From Aureimonas altamirensis (lineage in GTDB: Bacteria > Pseudomonadota > Alphaproteobacteria > Rhizobiales > Rhizobiaceae): 64,000 nt of DNA. Position numbers and translations under genes: made by a program. A model generated the notes under the pieces. The model was not told the origin of the DNA. It saw only the letters and a list, made by a program, of their open reading frames with translations, and did no database searches. The DNA lies in contig NZ_BBWQ01000026.1 of the NCBI RefSeq assembly GCF_001463885.1, positions 1-64,000 on the forward strand, in the 5' to 3' direction. Positions within the stretch are counted from its first letter, which is position 1. The number at the start of each line of letters is the position of its first letter. Below are positions 28,036 to 37,013 of this stretch, piece by piece.

Positions 28036-29606
28036 GGCGTCCTGTCGGTTTGGGCGCCGCGCTCGGCAAGCCACATCAAGGTCAGGCAGGTTGCGGCCAG
28101 GATCAGGGCGATGCCGGCCGCATCGGCGGTACGATAGCTGCCCATGCGCTGCAGCAGGAGATAAGGCAGCGTGACAAGGTCCTGGCTGCCGAACAGGGCG
28201 ACGACGCCAAGATCTCCGAGCGAAAGCGACAATCCGAAGGCGAGCGCAAGCCCCAGCGGACGCCGCAGCGCCGGCCAGAGCACCAGCCGCCAATAGGCCC
28301 ATTCGCGAATGCCCAGATGGGCGGCAAGCCGGGCGCGCTGCGCCTCCGCGCGGTCCATGGCCGGCGTCAGGACGCGCAACATGAAAGGGACGGCCATCAC
28401 CGCATTGGCCGTCACCACAACCAGCGGCGCCAGCGATGCGACTGCCGCAACCTCACGCAGGATCAGGAACCAGCCCGCACCCACCACGATCGGTGGAACC
28501 ACCAGCACGACGCTACCGGCATAATCGACAAGGCCGCGTCGCCTGCCCTGCCGGCCGAGGGCAAGCGCCAGCGAAAGGGCAAGGCCCATCGCCGTGGCCG
28601 AAACGGCGATCGCAAGGCTGGTCAGAAGGGCGCGCTGTACGGCTGGCTGCATCGCAAGCCCGCGAAGATCGGAGGCAAGGCCATTCCAGAGGATGGCGCC
28701 AAACGGCGCCAGGATGAAAGCCAGGCCCATCACGATCAAAGCGGTATCGCCCAGGCGGGCGGCAGGGCCGTCCTTGTCGTAGCGGCGCGCCCTCCCCCCG
28801 AGCGACGTGATGCCGCCATCCGGCCGGCCGAGGACGGACGATACCGCAAGCACGAGGGATACGACAACGATCTGCAGCAGCGACAGCGCGGTCACGCGGG
28901 CCGGGTCGAAATCGTAGCGGAGCGCCTGGTAGATGGCCACTTCCAGCGTCGTGGCCGAGGGCCCGCCACCGAGAACCAGCACGATGGCGAAGCTTGTGAC
29001 GCACAGCATGAAAACCAGCGTCAGGATGCCAGGGAGAGCGGCGCGAATGGCCGGCCACTCGACGAGCCGGAAGGTAGCCCGCCGCCCCATCGACAATTGC
29101 CCCGCCAGTTTCCAGCTTTCCGCCGGAATGGCCGACAGGGCCGCAAGCATCAGCCGCGTGGCCAGCGGCATGTTGAAGAACACATGCGCGATCAGGATGC
29201 CAGTCAGGCCGTAGATATCCAGCCGGCCGATCCCGGCCGCCGCCAGCGCCGAAGACAAGACCCCCGAGCGGCCGAAGACGGCGAGGATGCCGAGCGCCGC
29301 AACCAGGGTGGGCAGGGCCTGCGGCAGCAGCATGACGCGCAGGATGAGTTGTCGGCCGGGAAAGACACGACGGTGCATCGCAAGGGCCAGGGGCAACGCG
29401 AAGAGTGCCGACAGAAGCGCGGACAGCCCCGCCTGCATCAGGGTAAAGCGGAGCACGCCGTGGACATAGGGGTCGGCCGCGACGACAGCCAGGGCCGGAC
29501 GTGCCCCGGTGGCCAGCGGCAGCGCCAGGAAAGGCGCAAGCAGCACCACCGCGATGAAGGCGAGGCCAAGCGTCCCGGCGAGCCGGCGCCCGCCGCTTGG
29601 TTTCAT
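28032..29606 (-). CDS. thiP: Thiamine ABC transporter, permease ThiP
   Basis: A 524-residue membrane protein with about 12 hydrophobic segments, built from two homologous permease halves as is usual for ThiP. Each half has an EAA-like loop, for example RLVEWPAIRAALPGILTLVF in the first and YWRLVLWPALRRPLGLALAF in the second. It forms the channel of the thiamine importer. The start is uncertain: ATG 29606 lies 13 bases after the thiB stop, while a TTG at 29630 would overlap thiB by 11 bases. It overlaps thiQ by 4 bases. Confidence 0.94.
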   Translation of the reverse strand: MKPSGGRRLAGTLGLAFIAVVLLAPFLALPLATGARPALAVVAADPYVHGVLRFTLMQAGLSALLSALFALPLALAMHRRVFPGRQLILRVMLLPQALPTLVAALGILAVFGRSGVLSSALAAAGIGRLDIYGLTGILIAHVFFNMPLATRLMLAALSAIPAESWKLAGQLSMGRRATFRLVEWPAIRAALPGILTLVFMLCVTSFAIVLVLGGGPSATTLEVAIYQALRYDFDPARVTALSLLQIVVVSLVLAVSSVLGRPDGGITSLGGRARRYDKDGPAARLGDTALIVMGLAFILAPFGAILWNGLASDLRGLAMQPAVQRALLTSLAIAVSATAMGLALSLALALGRQGRRRGLVDYAGSVVLVVPPIVVGAGWFLILREVAAVASLAPLVVVTANAVMAVPFMLRVLTPAMDRAEAQRARLAAHLGIREWAYWRLVLWPALRRPLGLALAFGLSLSLGDLGVVALFGSQDLVTLPYLLLQRMGSYRTADAAGIALILAATCLTLMWLAERGAQTDRTP

Positions 29607-29619
29607 CCGCAGGATGGCG

Positions 29620-30639
29620 TCAGCGGCCAATCGCCTGCAACCATTCCTGCGTCCAGGCCTGCCGGTTGGCGGCTACGTCCTCGGGATCGATCAACAGCGC
29701 CTTGGCCGGGGATACGAGTTTGCCGAAGGCGTCCGGCAGAGACTGCGATGGTGTGACCACCGGTAGCGTCCAGTTGGTCACCGGAATGAAGGACTGAACC
29801 TCCGGCGACACCAGATACTCCAGGAAGGCCTTGGCAAGGTCCGGGTGTTCCGAGGTTTTCAGAACCCCGGCGATCTCGACCTGCATGTACTGCCCTTCCG
29901 AGAAGCGGGCAGCCTTGTAGCGCTCGGTTCCTTCCTCGACCATGTGGTAGGCCGGCGAGGTCGTATAGGACAGGACGATGGGCGCCTCGCCGCTGGTGAA
30001 CAGCCCGTACGCCTCGCTCCATCCCGGCGTCACCGTAAGGATACGTGGGCTCAGTGCCTTCCACTTTTCTGCGGCGGCGTCGCCATAGACGGCCTTCATC
30101 CACAAAAGCAGGCCAAGGCCGGGCGTAGAGGTGCGCGGGTCCATGATGACGATCTTCTCGTCGGCCGGCCCGGCGATCAGCGCGTCGAAGCTCTCGGGTA
30201 CGTTGGAAACCGTTTCGCTGTCGTAGACGAAGGCCAGCGGCGCATAGTCGAACGGCACGAAATCGGCATCGTCGTAGGCGACGGGCAGATCCAGCGTCGA
30301 CAGGTCGATTCCCGACGGCGCGAACAGGCCGGTCGCGCGCAGTTCCGGGATGAGATCGGTGGTCATCCCAAGGGCGACATCCGCCTTGGTACCCTCCCCT
30401 TCGAGACGCAGGCGATTGAGGATGCCGACGCCGTCGTCGAGCCCGACGAAGCGCAGGTCGCAGCCGCAGATCGCTTCGAAGCCCGTCTCGATGCGCGGAC
30501 CCGGCCCCCAGTCCGGTACGAAGCTGTCATAGGTATAGACCGTCAGGACCGGTTTTTCCGCATCCTGCCCGAGTGCTTGAGACAGGGGAGCGGTCGCCAG
30601 AGTCGCAAAAAGAAGGGAGGGCAGCAGCAGCGTGCGCAT
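29620..30639 (-). CDS. thiB: Thiamine ABC transporter, periplasmic binding protein ThiB
   Basis: A 339-residue substrate-binding protein. The signal peptide (residues 1-24) ends near SQALGQ. The mature protein starts LTVYTYDSFVPDWGPGP, typical of ThiB. Later features include VALGMTTDLIPELRATGLF, DYAPLAFVYD and GEAPIVLSYTTSPAYH, which line the thiamine pocket in E. coli ThiB. The frame extends to 31185, but the ATG at 30639 begins the signal peptide and lies downstream of the riboswitch. It is first in thiBPQ. Confidence 0.95.
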   Translation of the reverse strand: MRTLLLPSLLFATLATAPLSQALGQDAEKPVLTVYTYDSFVPDWGPGPRIETGFEAICGCDLRFVGLDDGVGILNRLRLEGEGTKADVALGMTTDLIPELRATGLFAPSGIDLSTLDLPVAYDDADFVPFDYAPLAFVYDSETVSNVPESFDALIAGPADEKIVIMDPRTSTPGLGLLLWMKAVYGDAAAEKWKALSPRILTVTPGWSEAYGLFTSGEAPIVLSYTTSPAYHMVEEGTERYKAARFSEGQYMQVEIAGVLKTSEHPDLAKAFLEYLVSPEVQSFIPVTNWTLPVVTPSQSLPDAFGKLVSPAKALLIDPEDVAANRQAWTQEWLQAIGR

Positions 30640-30692
30640 GAGGCATCCATGGTAGCCGGAAGGCGCAAGCGGCAGCCGGGGCCGGCGGCCAT

Positions 30693-30777
30693 CTCCCATC
30701 CCTCCGCCGGTACGAGCCGGATCAGGTTCTTCGGGTTGGCTCTTGCCTCTCAGCCCCCGTATGGGGCACCCCGTGAG
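30693..30777 (-). promoter_or_regulatory. TPP riboswitch (THI element) controlling thiBPQ
   Basis: Read on the minus strand, all conserved blocks occur in order: ACGGGGTGCC, GGCTGAGA, AACCTGATCCGG and CCGGCGGAGGGA. Together they form the two sensor arms that bind thiamine pyrophosphate. It ends about 55 bases before the thiB ATG, so TPP most likely lowers thiBPQ expression by blocking translation or ending transcription. Confidence 0.95.
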
Positions 30778-30785
30778 TGGACGCC

Positions 30786-30813
30786 ATTTTAACGCCTGCC
30801 AGTTCGGGCGCAA
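30786..30813 (-). promoter_or_regulatory. Probable promoter of thiBPQ
   Basis: On the minus strand TTGCGC (30813-30808) and TAAAAT (30791-30786) are separated by 16 bases. The predicted start falls at about 30779, right at the beginning of the riboswitch. Confidence 0.55.
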
Positions 30814-30831
30814 GCGCAAGGGAACGCCGCC

Positions 30832-31467
30832 GTGACTTCTTTCGCCCTCTTGCTTGCAGGCGATATCAGCGCCGGTGCCGCCTTGCGCGCGGCGATCGCG
30901 GGCCGGCGCGTCATCGCCGCGGACGCAGGCTTGCGCCATGCGGCCGCGCTGGGCGTGACGCCTGACCTGATCGTCGGCGATTTCGATTCGGTCGATCCAG
31001 CCACCCTCGACGCCTACCCGCTCGTGCCTCGCCACGACCTTCCGCGCGACAAGGGCGAAACCGACGGAGAAACGGCCTTGCGCCTGGCGGCAGACATGGG
31101 CGCGGTGGACCTGCTCGTCATCGGGGCGCTTGGCGGCGCCCGGACCGATCATGCCTTCTCCAACCTCAACATGGCGGTCGCCCAAGCGGACCGGTTCGAC
31201 AGGCTATGGCTTTTCGACGGGCGGGAGCATGTCTTTCCGCTTGTGCCGGGCCGGACCCTGCGCCACGCGGCGCAGCGGGGCATGCAGTTTTCCGTCTGCA
31301 AATTCTCGGCCCTGTCCGGGCTGACCATCCGCGGCGCGAAATGGCCCCTCGGCAACATCGAGCTTCCCTTCGGGTCTCTTCTCACCCAGTCCAACGAAGC
31401 GCTGGGTCCGGTCGAGATCGAGATTTCGGCGGGCCGCGCCTTCGCCATTTTCAGCGCACAGGAATAG
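30832..31467 (+). CDS. thiN: Thiamine pyrophosphokinase (thiamine diphosphokinase)
   Basis: A 211-residue TPK. The ATP/Mg site is in PDLIVGDFDSVDP. DKGETDGETALRLA and GALGGARTDHAFSNLNMA follow, and the C-terminal thiamine-binding part contains GLTIRGAKWPLG and QSNEALG. It converts imported thiamine directly into TPP in the cytosol. A GTG start is used with AAGGGAA upstream. It is divergent from the thiBPQ transporter across only about 50 bases, so uptake and activation of the vitamin sit side by side. Confidence 0.93.
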   Translation: MTSFALLLAGDISAGAALRAAIAGRRVIAADAGLRHAAALGVTPDLIVGDFDSVDPATLDAYPLVPRHDLPRDKGETDGETALRLAADMGAVDLLVIGALGGARTDHAFSNLNMAVAQADRFDRLWLFDGREHVFPLVPGRTLRHAAQRGMQFSVCKFSALSGLTIRGAKWPLGNIELPFGSLLTQSNEALGPVEIEISAGRAFAIFSAQE

Positions 31468-31490
31468 TCGGGCACGGACATTTTCCACCT

Positions 31491-31518
31491 TTGCGGCCGG
31501 CCGCTCTTCGCCTATTGT
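31491..31518 (+). promoter_or_regulatory. Promoter of the tRNA-Arg gene
   Basis: TTGCGG at 31491-31496 and TATTGT at 31513-31518 with a 16-base spacer. The predicted start is a few bases before the mature tRNA end at 31530. Confidence 0.5.
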
Positions 31519-31529
31519 CCGCGCCGGCT

Positions 31530-31606
31530 GGTCCCATAGCTCAGCAGGATAGAGCACCAGATTCCTAATCTGGGGGTCGTTGGTTCGAATCCAACTGGGA
31601 TCACCA
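31530..31606 (+). tRNA. tRNA-Arg (anticodon CCT)
   Basis: Full cloverleaf. The acceptor GGTCCCA pairs with TGGGATC (one G-T pair), the D-stem GCTC with GAGC, the anticodon stem CCAGA with TCTGG around loop TTCCTAA, and the T-stem GTTGG with CCAAC around TTCGAAT. The CCA end is encoded (31604-31606). Anticodon CCT reads AGG codons. It stands at the left border of a stretch of atypical base composition, so it may have served as an integration site; no second copy of its 3' end was found. Confidence 0.95.
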
Positions 31607-32122
31607 GACACATCTGGTTGTTACCGCGTGTGTCAGCGAGAATAACGACGCCCCTCCCTCGCCAGGCGCCAGTTGAACTAGGTCTGGCACTCTGCCGCGC
31701 AATGAAAGCTTCACAGCCTAGCCGCTTCAGCAGGTCAGCCAAGTTGGTTCTTATACTTGCGTTGATCAACGGTGAGACAGCCTTTGCCATCTCACTGGAT
31801 CAAACGTTACAGCGTTTCTCCGATCCTGCGCGCCGAGGCAACGGTTGAAGGGAAAGCGTCCAATGGTTGACATAGTCGGCGCTGGCATTGCGAGAGTATT
31901 GCCCGGCTGGTCGGCGGCCTTATTATGGGATAGGACATCGATCTCTCTGTTCCATAATACCGCCCGTGATAGCTGGGGTGGCGCGTAGTGGCATCATCGG
32001 CCTCTCTGGTGTGCCTCTGGGGGAACCTCAGCAATTCAATGGCTCATGTATCAATAAGCCAGCCGCGCACTGCTTAACGGGATTGCAGGCGAACACTCAA
32101 CAGACGGTAGCAAAAGAGCAAT
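31607..32122. other. Intergenic region after tRNA-Arg
   Basis: 516 bases without a credible gene; base composition shifts from GC-rich to AT-rich across it. An inverted repeat TATTATGG / CCATAATA lies near 31922-31960 within GC-matched flanks (GGC...GCC), possibly a weak transcript end or a protein site. No integrase, transposase or direct repeat was recognised. Short frames here (e.g. 31618-31848) show no family features. Confidence 0.5.
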
Positions 32123-33469
32123 ATGCTTCATATAAATGCAAGTACATTTAAGAGTTCGCGTTTTATCGCATTCTCACTTACGTTCGGAGTAATGGCGCTC
32201 TACTGCTACGCTAACTCCGACCTACCTTTCCTAGGTGACGCATATCATACTTGGGAAGTCGCAAGAACACTATACGACGAAAACAGGGAGACATCTTACG
32301 TCGAGTATCGTGGGCCATTTACGTTCATACTTTATAACTTGCTATTTAAAATTTCTAACCTGATTGGCGTTAGCGAATTAATTACACTTCGGTTCTCGTT
32401 GTCGATGATGTTTGCCTTTCTAGTTGTATACATTTTTCCTAAACTATACGAGTTTATATTATCAAAGCGCATAAGAATACTAGAAATATGCCTATTCTCT
32501 TTGTGGAATTTTGTGTTCTTTTCTGGCTATTATTTGTATCCGCAAACCGATACAACAGCTCTATTTTTCTTTGCGACTGGCTTATTAGCCTTAGTCAAGG
32601 CCCTGAATGAGGGCAGAGGCCGATGGTACGCGCTAGCAGGTATCCTGGTTGCCTTCTCGATAATGCTCAGGCTGAATTACGTAGTATCAGTTCCGATATT
32701 GCTCGTCATTATCGTGCTGCGCCAGAAGCTTTCAAAGCGAACTGCATTCGCTGCAGTTTTTCTCTTGGGATGCTTCCTCATGCCGTTATCAGCTCTGGTT
32801 TGGATGAATACGTCAGCCGCTCCAAAAAACAGCGTGCTTGAAGGCCAACTCAAAGGCGGCCTACAGTTTCGCAAAGTTGAGTGGAACGCTGGAGATGCCA
32901 CATACCCCGGATCACTTGTATTTCCTGACAAACGAGGTGCAGAAATCCTATCGAAGGAAGGCATCAAAAGCAGCAAGGAATCTTTTTTTGATGGCGCCAT
33001 CCCGGCAACCCATTATGCGCGCTTATGGCTGACATACCCGAAAGACATGGCAATAATTTACGGACAACATTTTTTTTCCGGGATTGATATAAAGTATAAT
33101 AGTGTTTATATTTATGATTTCTCACGCAACATTATGTTGATTTCCGCCGTCAATTTTTCAGTTCTGTTTATCGCTTTGCTTGCTGCAACCAAATTAGTGC
33201 GCTGGTGCGGTGACATGAAAATGCAAAGAATTTTAATGCTGATTGCGTTAGTTTTCCCTGCGTTTTCAGCGATCCCATTCATAGTGGAGGTTCGCTTCTT
33301 TATGCCTTTAATAGTCGGCTACAGCGCGTTGGGAATTTTTGCGTTAAGGGATTGTCTCCCCTACATGGTCAGGAAAGATTTTTATGTCCAACTTCTGATA
33401 TTCGTGGGACTTTGCCTGCTCAACTCGTCGTCCATGTTTGAGACTACTGACCCCGTTCTTCTCTGGTAG
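32123..33469 (+). CDS. Multi-span membrane protein, GT-C glycosyltransferase-like (possible GtrC role)
   Basis: A 448-residue protein with about 10 hydrophobic segments. The first periplasmic loop after TM1 holds acidic residues in LPFLGDAYHTWEVARTLYDE, as in GT-C fold enzymes, which use lipid-phosphate sugars as donors. A large loop lies around residues 235-310. No closer family could be named. The gene is clearly AT-rich (frequent ATA, TTA, AGA and TAT codons) compared with the GC-rich chromosome, a sign of transfer. Near its start only a weak GCAAAAGAG sequence is seen. Together with the GtrB-like and GtrA-like genes downstream it could be the transferase of a three-component glycosylation system; that is inference. 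Confidence 0.8.
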   Translation: MLHINASTFKSSRFIAFSLTFGVMALYCYANSDLPFLGDAYHTWEVARTLYDENRETSYVEYRGPFTFILYNLLFKISNLIGVSELITLRFSLSMMFAFLVVYIFPKLYEFILSKRIRILEICLFSLWNFVFFSGYYLYPQTDTTALFFFATGLLALVKALNEGRGRWYALAGILVAFSIMLRLNYVVSVPILLVIIVLRQKLSKRTAFAAVFLLGCFLMPLSALVWMNTSAAPKNSVLEGQLKGGLQFRKVEWNAGDATYPGSLVFPDKRGAEILSKEGIKSSKESFFDGAIPATHYARLWLTYPKDMAIIYGQHFFSGIDIKYNSVYIYDFSRNIMLISAVNFSVLFIALLAATKLVRWCGDMKMQRILMLIALVFPAFSAIPFIVEVRFFMPLIVGYSALGIFALRDCLPYMVRKDFYVQLLIFVGLCLLNSSSMFETTDPVLLW

Positions 33470-33895
33470 CGTCATCCGTCCCATATAATATACCTGCGTC
33501 GCAACGGTGTCTTAACGCCAAACACAACGACAGGCCGCGCTTGAAGCGGCTTGCCCGCTTCGCCGTTTAGAGCAGAAAGCTCCGAAGGCGCCATACATGC
33601 CCGATCTGATCGCACCAAACAGGCGTAGACTGTAGCTACCCTCTATCTGCCGAGATCGAGACTTTAGTTTGGATCAGATCAGAGATGCGAAGCGGACCCC
33701 CCCTCTATGGCATCACTCTTCGGCATGCGGCCCGTGCCGCGCGTCTTTGCCACAAAACTCTAGGTCTTGTGCGGCAACGAAGTAAAAATGCGTGATTGTG
33801 ATTTGCCTTCAGGTCTCAGGCCTTCCGCGTCGGCGCAAAATGACGTAGCTAACCTTCGGTAGCGGACGGGCGACAGAAAGCGATCACGAGTCAAT
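33470..33895. other. Intergenic region before the aminotransferase gene
   Basis: 426 bases with no supported gene. A 7-bp hairpin GAAGCGG / CCGCTTC with loop CTTGC lies near 33545-33563. A 9-base inverted repeat GATCTGATC (33603-33611) / GATCAGATC (33672-33680) frames about 60 bases. It may be the scar of a rearrangement, but no transposase remnant is readable. Confidence 0.4.
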
Positions 33896-35017
33896 ATGCC
33901 GAGAATCCCCTTGAATAACCTGAGACGCAACATCGACGAGTACGCCGCGCCGTTGCTAGAAGCTGCCTCGGAAACACTGGCTTCGGGCTGGTGGCTAAAC
34001 GGGAAGAAAACTGAAGCTTTCTGCGCCGAATTCGCTGCCTATGTCGGGGTGGAACACTGTATCGGTGTCGCCAACGGGTCAGACGCCCTTGAGATCGCAT
34101 ATCGAGCCATTATCGCATCTCGCCGGCCTGCGGGCCGGGAAGTGATTACAGTTCCCAATGCTGGCGGTTACTCCGCAATCGCCTGCCATCTGACCGGGCT
34201 TGTACCCGTCTATGCAGATATCGACGAAGCAAGCCAACTTGTATCGATCGATTCCATACTTTCGTGCGTGAGCCCTGACACTGCGTTTGTGGTTGTAACG
34301 CATCTCTATGGTGGGGCAGTGGATGTGCCCGTGCTGCGGCGCCGAATGAACGAGATGGGACGAGGCGATATCGCAATCCTGGAAGACTGCGCTCAAGCTC
34401 ATGGCGCTCTGGTTGGGGGCAGAAGGGTCGGGAGCCTTGGGGATATAGCGACATTCAGCTTTTACCCCACAAAGAACCTCGGCGCTTGCGGTGATGCGGG
34501 AGCGATCGTCAGTAGCGACGCCGATCTGGCGGCCGCTGCGAACGCACTGCGCCAGTACGGCTGGGCCGCGAAATACACGATCGGCGAGCCATTTGGTCGG
34601 AACTCTCGCCTTGATGAGGTCCAAGCGGCGATCCTTTCGGTTCTCCTGCCTCGATTAGACGAGGCCAACGCTCGCCGAACCTTCATACTGGATCGCTACG
34701 CAGCGGCACTACCGAGCGGGATAGTGCTTGTTCGAGCGCCAACTAATACGGTTGGTCATCTGGCTGTCGTTCTATGCGGTCAGCGGGACAACCTGCGGCA
34801 GCACCTGACCGAGAATGGTATCGGCACTGATATTCACTATCCAGTGCTTGATGTCGACCAGCCTGCCTGGGGGAGATTGCCGAGCAGAGAGGCGCCAGGG
34901 GGGCTAACTGTGGCGCGGACCAGCGTCCCGCGTCTGCTAACGCTACCCTGTTTTCCGACAATGCGTGAGGATGAAATCAACAACGTTTGCGAGGCGTTGA
35001 GCTCGTGGCAGATCTAG
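33896..35017 (+). CDS. DegT/DnrJ/EryC1/StrS aminotransferase, FdtB/QdtB-like
   Basis: A 373-residue PLP-dependent sugar aminotransferase. The Schiff-base Lys lies in FSFYPTKNLGACGDAGA, the PLP-phosphate segment is GVANGSDALEIAYRA and the cofactor-ring Asp is in ILEDCAQAHGA. The start IPLNNLRRNI and general features match enzymes that aminate C3 of dTDP-3-keto-6-deoxyhexoses (FdtB, QdtB). The next biosynthetic partner, a WxcM-type isomerase/acetyltransferase, lies two genes downstream, which supports a dTDP-Fuc3NAc or dTDP-Qui3NAc pathway. The earlier steps (RmlA, RmlB) are not in this window. Its end overlaps the next gene. Confidence 0.9.
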   Translation: MPRIPLNNLRRNIDEYAAPLLEAASETLASGWWLNGKKTEAFCAEFAAYVGVEHCIGVANGSDALEIAYRAIIASRRPAGREVITVPNAGGYSAIACHLTGLVPVYADIDEASQLVSIDSILSCVSPDTAFVVVTHLYGGAVDVPVLRRRMNEMGRGDIAILEDCAQAHGALVGGRRVGSLGDIATFSFYPTKNLGACGDAGAIVSSDADLAAAANALRQYGWAAKYTIGEPFGRNSRLDEVQAAILSVLLPRLDEANARRTFILDRYAAALPSGIVLVRAPTNTVGHLAVVLCGQRDNLRQHLTENGIGTDIHYPVLDVDQPAWGRLPSREAPGGLTVARTSVPRLLTLPCFPTMREDEINNVCEALSSWQI

Positions 35018-36000
35018 CAACCTCTGCCAACGGCATAGCTCCTGAACTGTCTGATGCCAAGTTACGATCCCTCGTAATCCCGATTTACGGCAACGAGGAA
35101 AATGTCGAGGATCTGGTCGAGGCCTTGAACGCACTTGATCGCGACGTCGGCGGAATGGAGGTCGTGTTTGTTGTCGACGGCTCACCGGACCGTTCGGGCG
35201 AGTTGCTGCTGGCAGCCCGCGAACGCATGCATTTCGAATCGCAGATTGCGTTTCACAGCCGAAATTTCGGTTCCTTTACGGCCATTCGCACAGGTATTGA
35301 GTTGAGTAAAGGTCAGGTGATCGCTGCAATGGCGGCCGACCTGCAAGAACCCCCTGAGCTCATTTGCAAATTCTACGCGATACTTGAGAATGATGACGCC
35401 GACGTTGTTTTCGGTCAACGCATGGGCCGACATGACGCTTTGCTTCGTGATGCCCTTTCAAACGGCTTTTGGTGGCTCTATCGGAAGCTCGTTGTCAAAG
35501 ACGTCCCCAAGGGCGGCGTCGACATATTTGGCTGCAACCGGATGGCGGCAGACACGGTCCTCGAAATAGCAGAGCCGAACAGCTCTCTGATTGCGCAGCT
35601 GTTCTGGATTGGCTTTCGACGCACCTTTGTACCCTACGAACGGCGCAAGCGGCTGAAGGGTACGAGCTCGTGGAACCTTTCGCGTCGCCTCCGCTACATG
35701 ATGGACAGCATTTTTTCATTTTCCGACCTCCCGATCCTTTGCGTGCTGTGGTTCGGTGTTGCCGGCTGCTTCCTAAGCCTGACCTTTGGTCTAGTAATAG
35801 CCTTTGCACGCATCGCCGGCTTCGTGACAGAGCCCGGCTACGCCGCAATCGTTGTATTGGTTACATTCACCGCTTCGGCGATGCTTGCCGTTCAGGGCAT
35901 CCTTGGTTCATATCTTTGGCGAACCTTCGAAAATACAAAACGCCGCCCCTTGCGCATCATCAGCAGGGTAGTGACTTCTGTCGGAAGTCCTCGGGCCTAG
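35005..36000 (+). CDS. GT2 family glycosyltransferase with two C-terminal membrane helices (GtrB-like)
   Basis: About 331 residues. The GT-A domain (about 20-230) contains LVIPIYGNEENV, the nucleotide-site VVDGSPDRSGE and AAMAADLQEPPEL, the DLQxPPE motif of the DPM1/GtrB group. Two membrane helices follow (about 240-265 and 280-305), and a basic tail with RRPLRII resembles the GtrB RPLYII-like end. Such enzymes load a sugar onto undecaprenyl phosphate at the inner face of the membrane. The start is uncertain: GTG 35005 with GAGG upstream, or TTG 34987. It overlaps the aminotransferase gene, indicating coupling. Confidence 0.88.
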   Translation: MADLATSANGIAPELSDAKLRSLVIPIYGNEENVEDLVEALNALDRDVGGMEVVFVVDGSPDRSGELLLAARERMHFESQIAFHSRNFGSFTAIRTGIELSKGQVIAAMAADLQEPPELICKFYAILENDDADVVFGQRMGRHDALLRDALSNGFWWLYRKLVVKDVPKGGVDIFGCNRMAADTVLEIAEPNSSLIAQLFWIGFRRTFVPYERRKRLKGTSSWNLSRRLRYMMDSIFSFSDLPILCVLWFGVAGCFLSLTFGLVIAFARIAGFVTEPGYAAIVVLVTFTASAMLAVQGILGSYLWRTFENTKRRPLRIISRVVTSVGSPRA

Positions 36001-36025
36001 CATCATCAATCGGCGGAGCTGCAGT

Positions 36026-37012
36026 TTGTCGCAAGCATCATACAATCAGCCATTCGTCCACCCTCAAGGACTATGTGAAACTGAAAACGTCGGCGCAGGA
36101 ACAAGGATTTGGGCCTTCGCACACGTGTTGCCAGGAGCCAGGCTCGGACGGGATTGCAACATCTGCGATCACGTTTTCATTGAAAACGACGTCGTAGTGG
36201 GCGACGGCGTGACAGTGAAGTGCGGCGTGCAGCTTTGGGATGGAGTACGGTTGGGCGACCGTGTCTTCATTGGCCCCAATGTCACTTTCACCAACGACCG
36301 CTTCCCTAGGTCGAAGCAATATCCAGAGGCATTTCTCCAAACGGTTGTGGAGGATGACGCGTCAGTTGGAGCCAATGCAACAATCCTGCCCGGAGTAAAG
36401 ATAGGTCGCGGTGCGATGGTTGGCGCTGGGGCGGTCGTGACGCGCGACGTTCCGGCCAATGCAACGGTTGTTGGGAACCCGGCTAAAATCATCGGCTACC
36501 AAGACAATTCGGCGACAAAACGCGAGGGGACTGAGGGGTCATCGACGATCTCCGAAGGTGAATTGGGCGTGGCAATAGGGAGTCGCGTTCAACTCGGCAT
36601 CGGCCGCTGCTTCGTAGAGCGCTTGCCTCATTTCACTGACATGCGCGGTAGCCTCACTCCATTGGAACTGAATAAGGGGCTTCCTTTTGCGCCAGCCCGA
36701 ATATTCCTGGTTTATGGTGTAGCCAGTCATCACGTGCGAGGAGAGCATGCCCATCATCGCTGCGAGCAGTTTCTTGTCGCCGCACATGGAGGGGTCTCTG
36801 TGGTGCTTGACGATGGAATGCATAGGCGCGAGGTTCGCCTCACGGATCAGACCATGGGCCTATATCTTCCGCCAATGGTTTGGGGGGTGCAGTATAAATT
36901 CGATCGTGAAAGCGTCCTGATGGTCGCGGCCTCACATCTATACGAAAGCAATGACTACATCCGCGACTATGGCGATTTTTTAAAGTTGGCGGCCGCATCG
37001 AGCAAGAGCTGA
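36026..37012 (+). CDS. Fused dTDP-3-amino-sugar N-acetyltransferase and 3,4-ketoisomerase (WxcM type)
   Basis: A 328-residue two-domain protein. Residues 1-160 form a left-handed beta-helix (hexapeptide) acetyltransferase with IENDVVVGDGVTVKCG, ATILPGVKIGRGAMVGAGAV and the final VVGNPAKIIGY. Residues 185-328 form a cupin of the FdtA/QdtA/WxcM isomerase group, with VASHHVRGEHAHHRCEQFLV and the downstream MGLYLPPMVWG. The same fusion order is known in Xanthomonas WxcM. The cupin isomerises dTDP-4-keto-6-deoxyglucose to the 3-keto sugar; after amination by the DegT enzyme the first domain acetylates the new amine. A TTG start is used, with GGCGGAG 8 bases upstream. Confidence 0.9.
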   Translation: MSQASYNQPFVHPQGLCETENVGAGTRIWAFAHVLPGARLGRDCNICDHVFIENDVVVGDGVTVKCGVQLWDGVRLGDRVFIGPNVTFTNDRFPRSKQYPEAFLQTVVEDDASVGANATILPGVKIGRGAMVGAGAVVTRDVPANATVVGNPAKIIGYQDNSATKREGTEGSSTISEGELGVAIGSRVQLGIGRCFVERLPHFTDMRGSLTPLELNKGLPFAPARIFLVYGVASHHVRGEHAHHRCEQFLVAAHGGVSVVLDDGMHRREVRLTDQTMGLYLPPMVWGVQYKFDRESVLMVAASHLYESNDYIRDYGDFLKLAAASSKS

Positions 37013-37013
37013 T

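Noticed and set aside
31512-31790. 92-codon minus-strand frame containing VGFEPTTPRLGIWCSILLSY
   Set aside because: This peptide is the well-known false translation of the complement of a tRNA gene; it lies antisense across tRNA-Arg(CCT).
33603-33680. GATCTGATC/GATCAGATC pair as ends of an insertion sequence
   Set aside because: Only nine bases, about 60 bases apart, no transposase and no target duplication.
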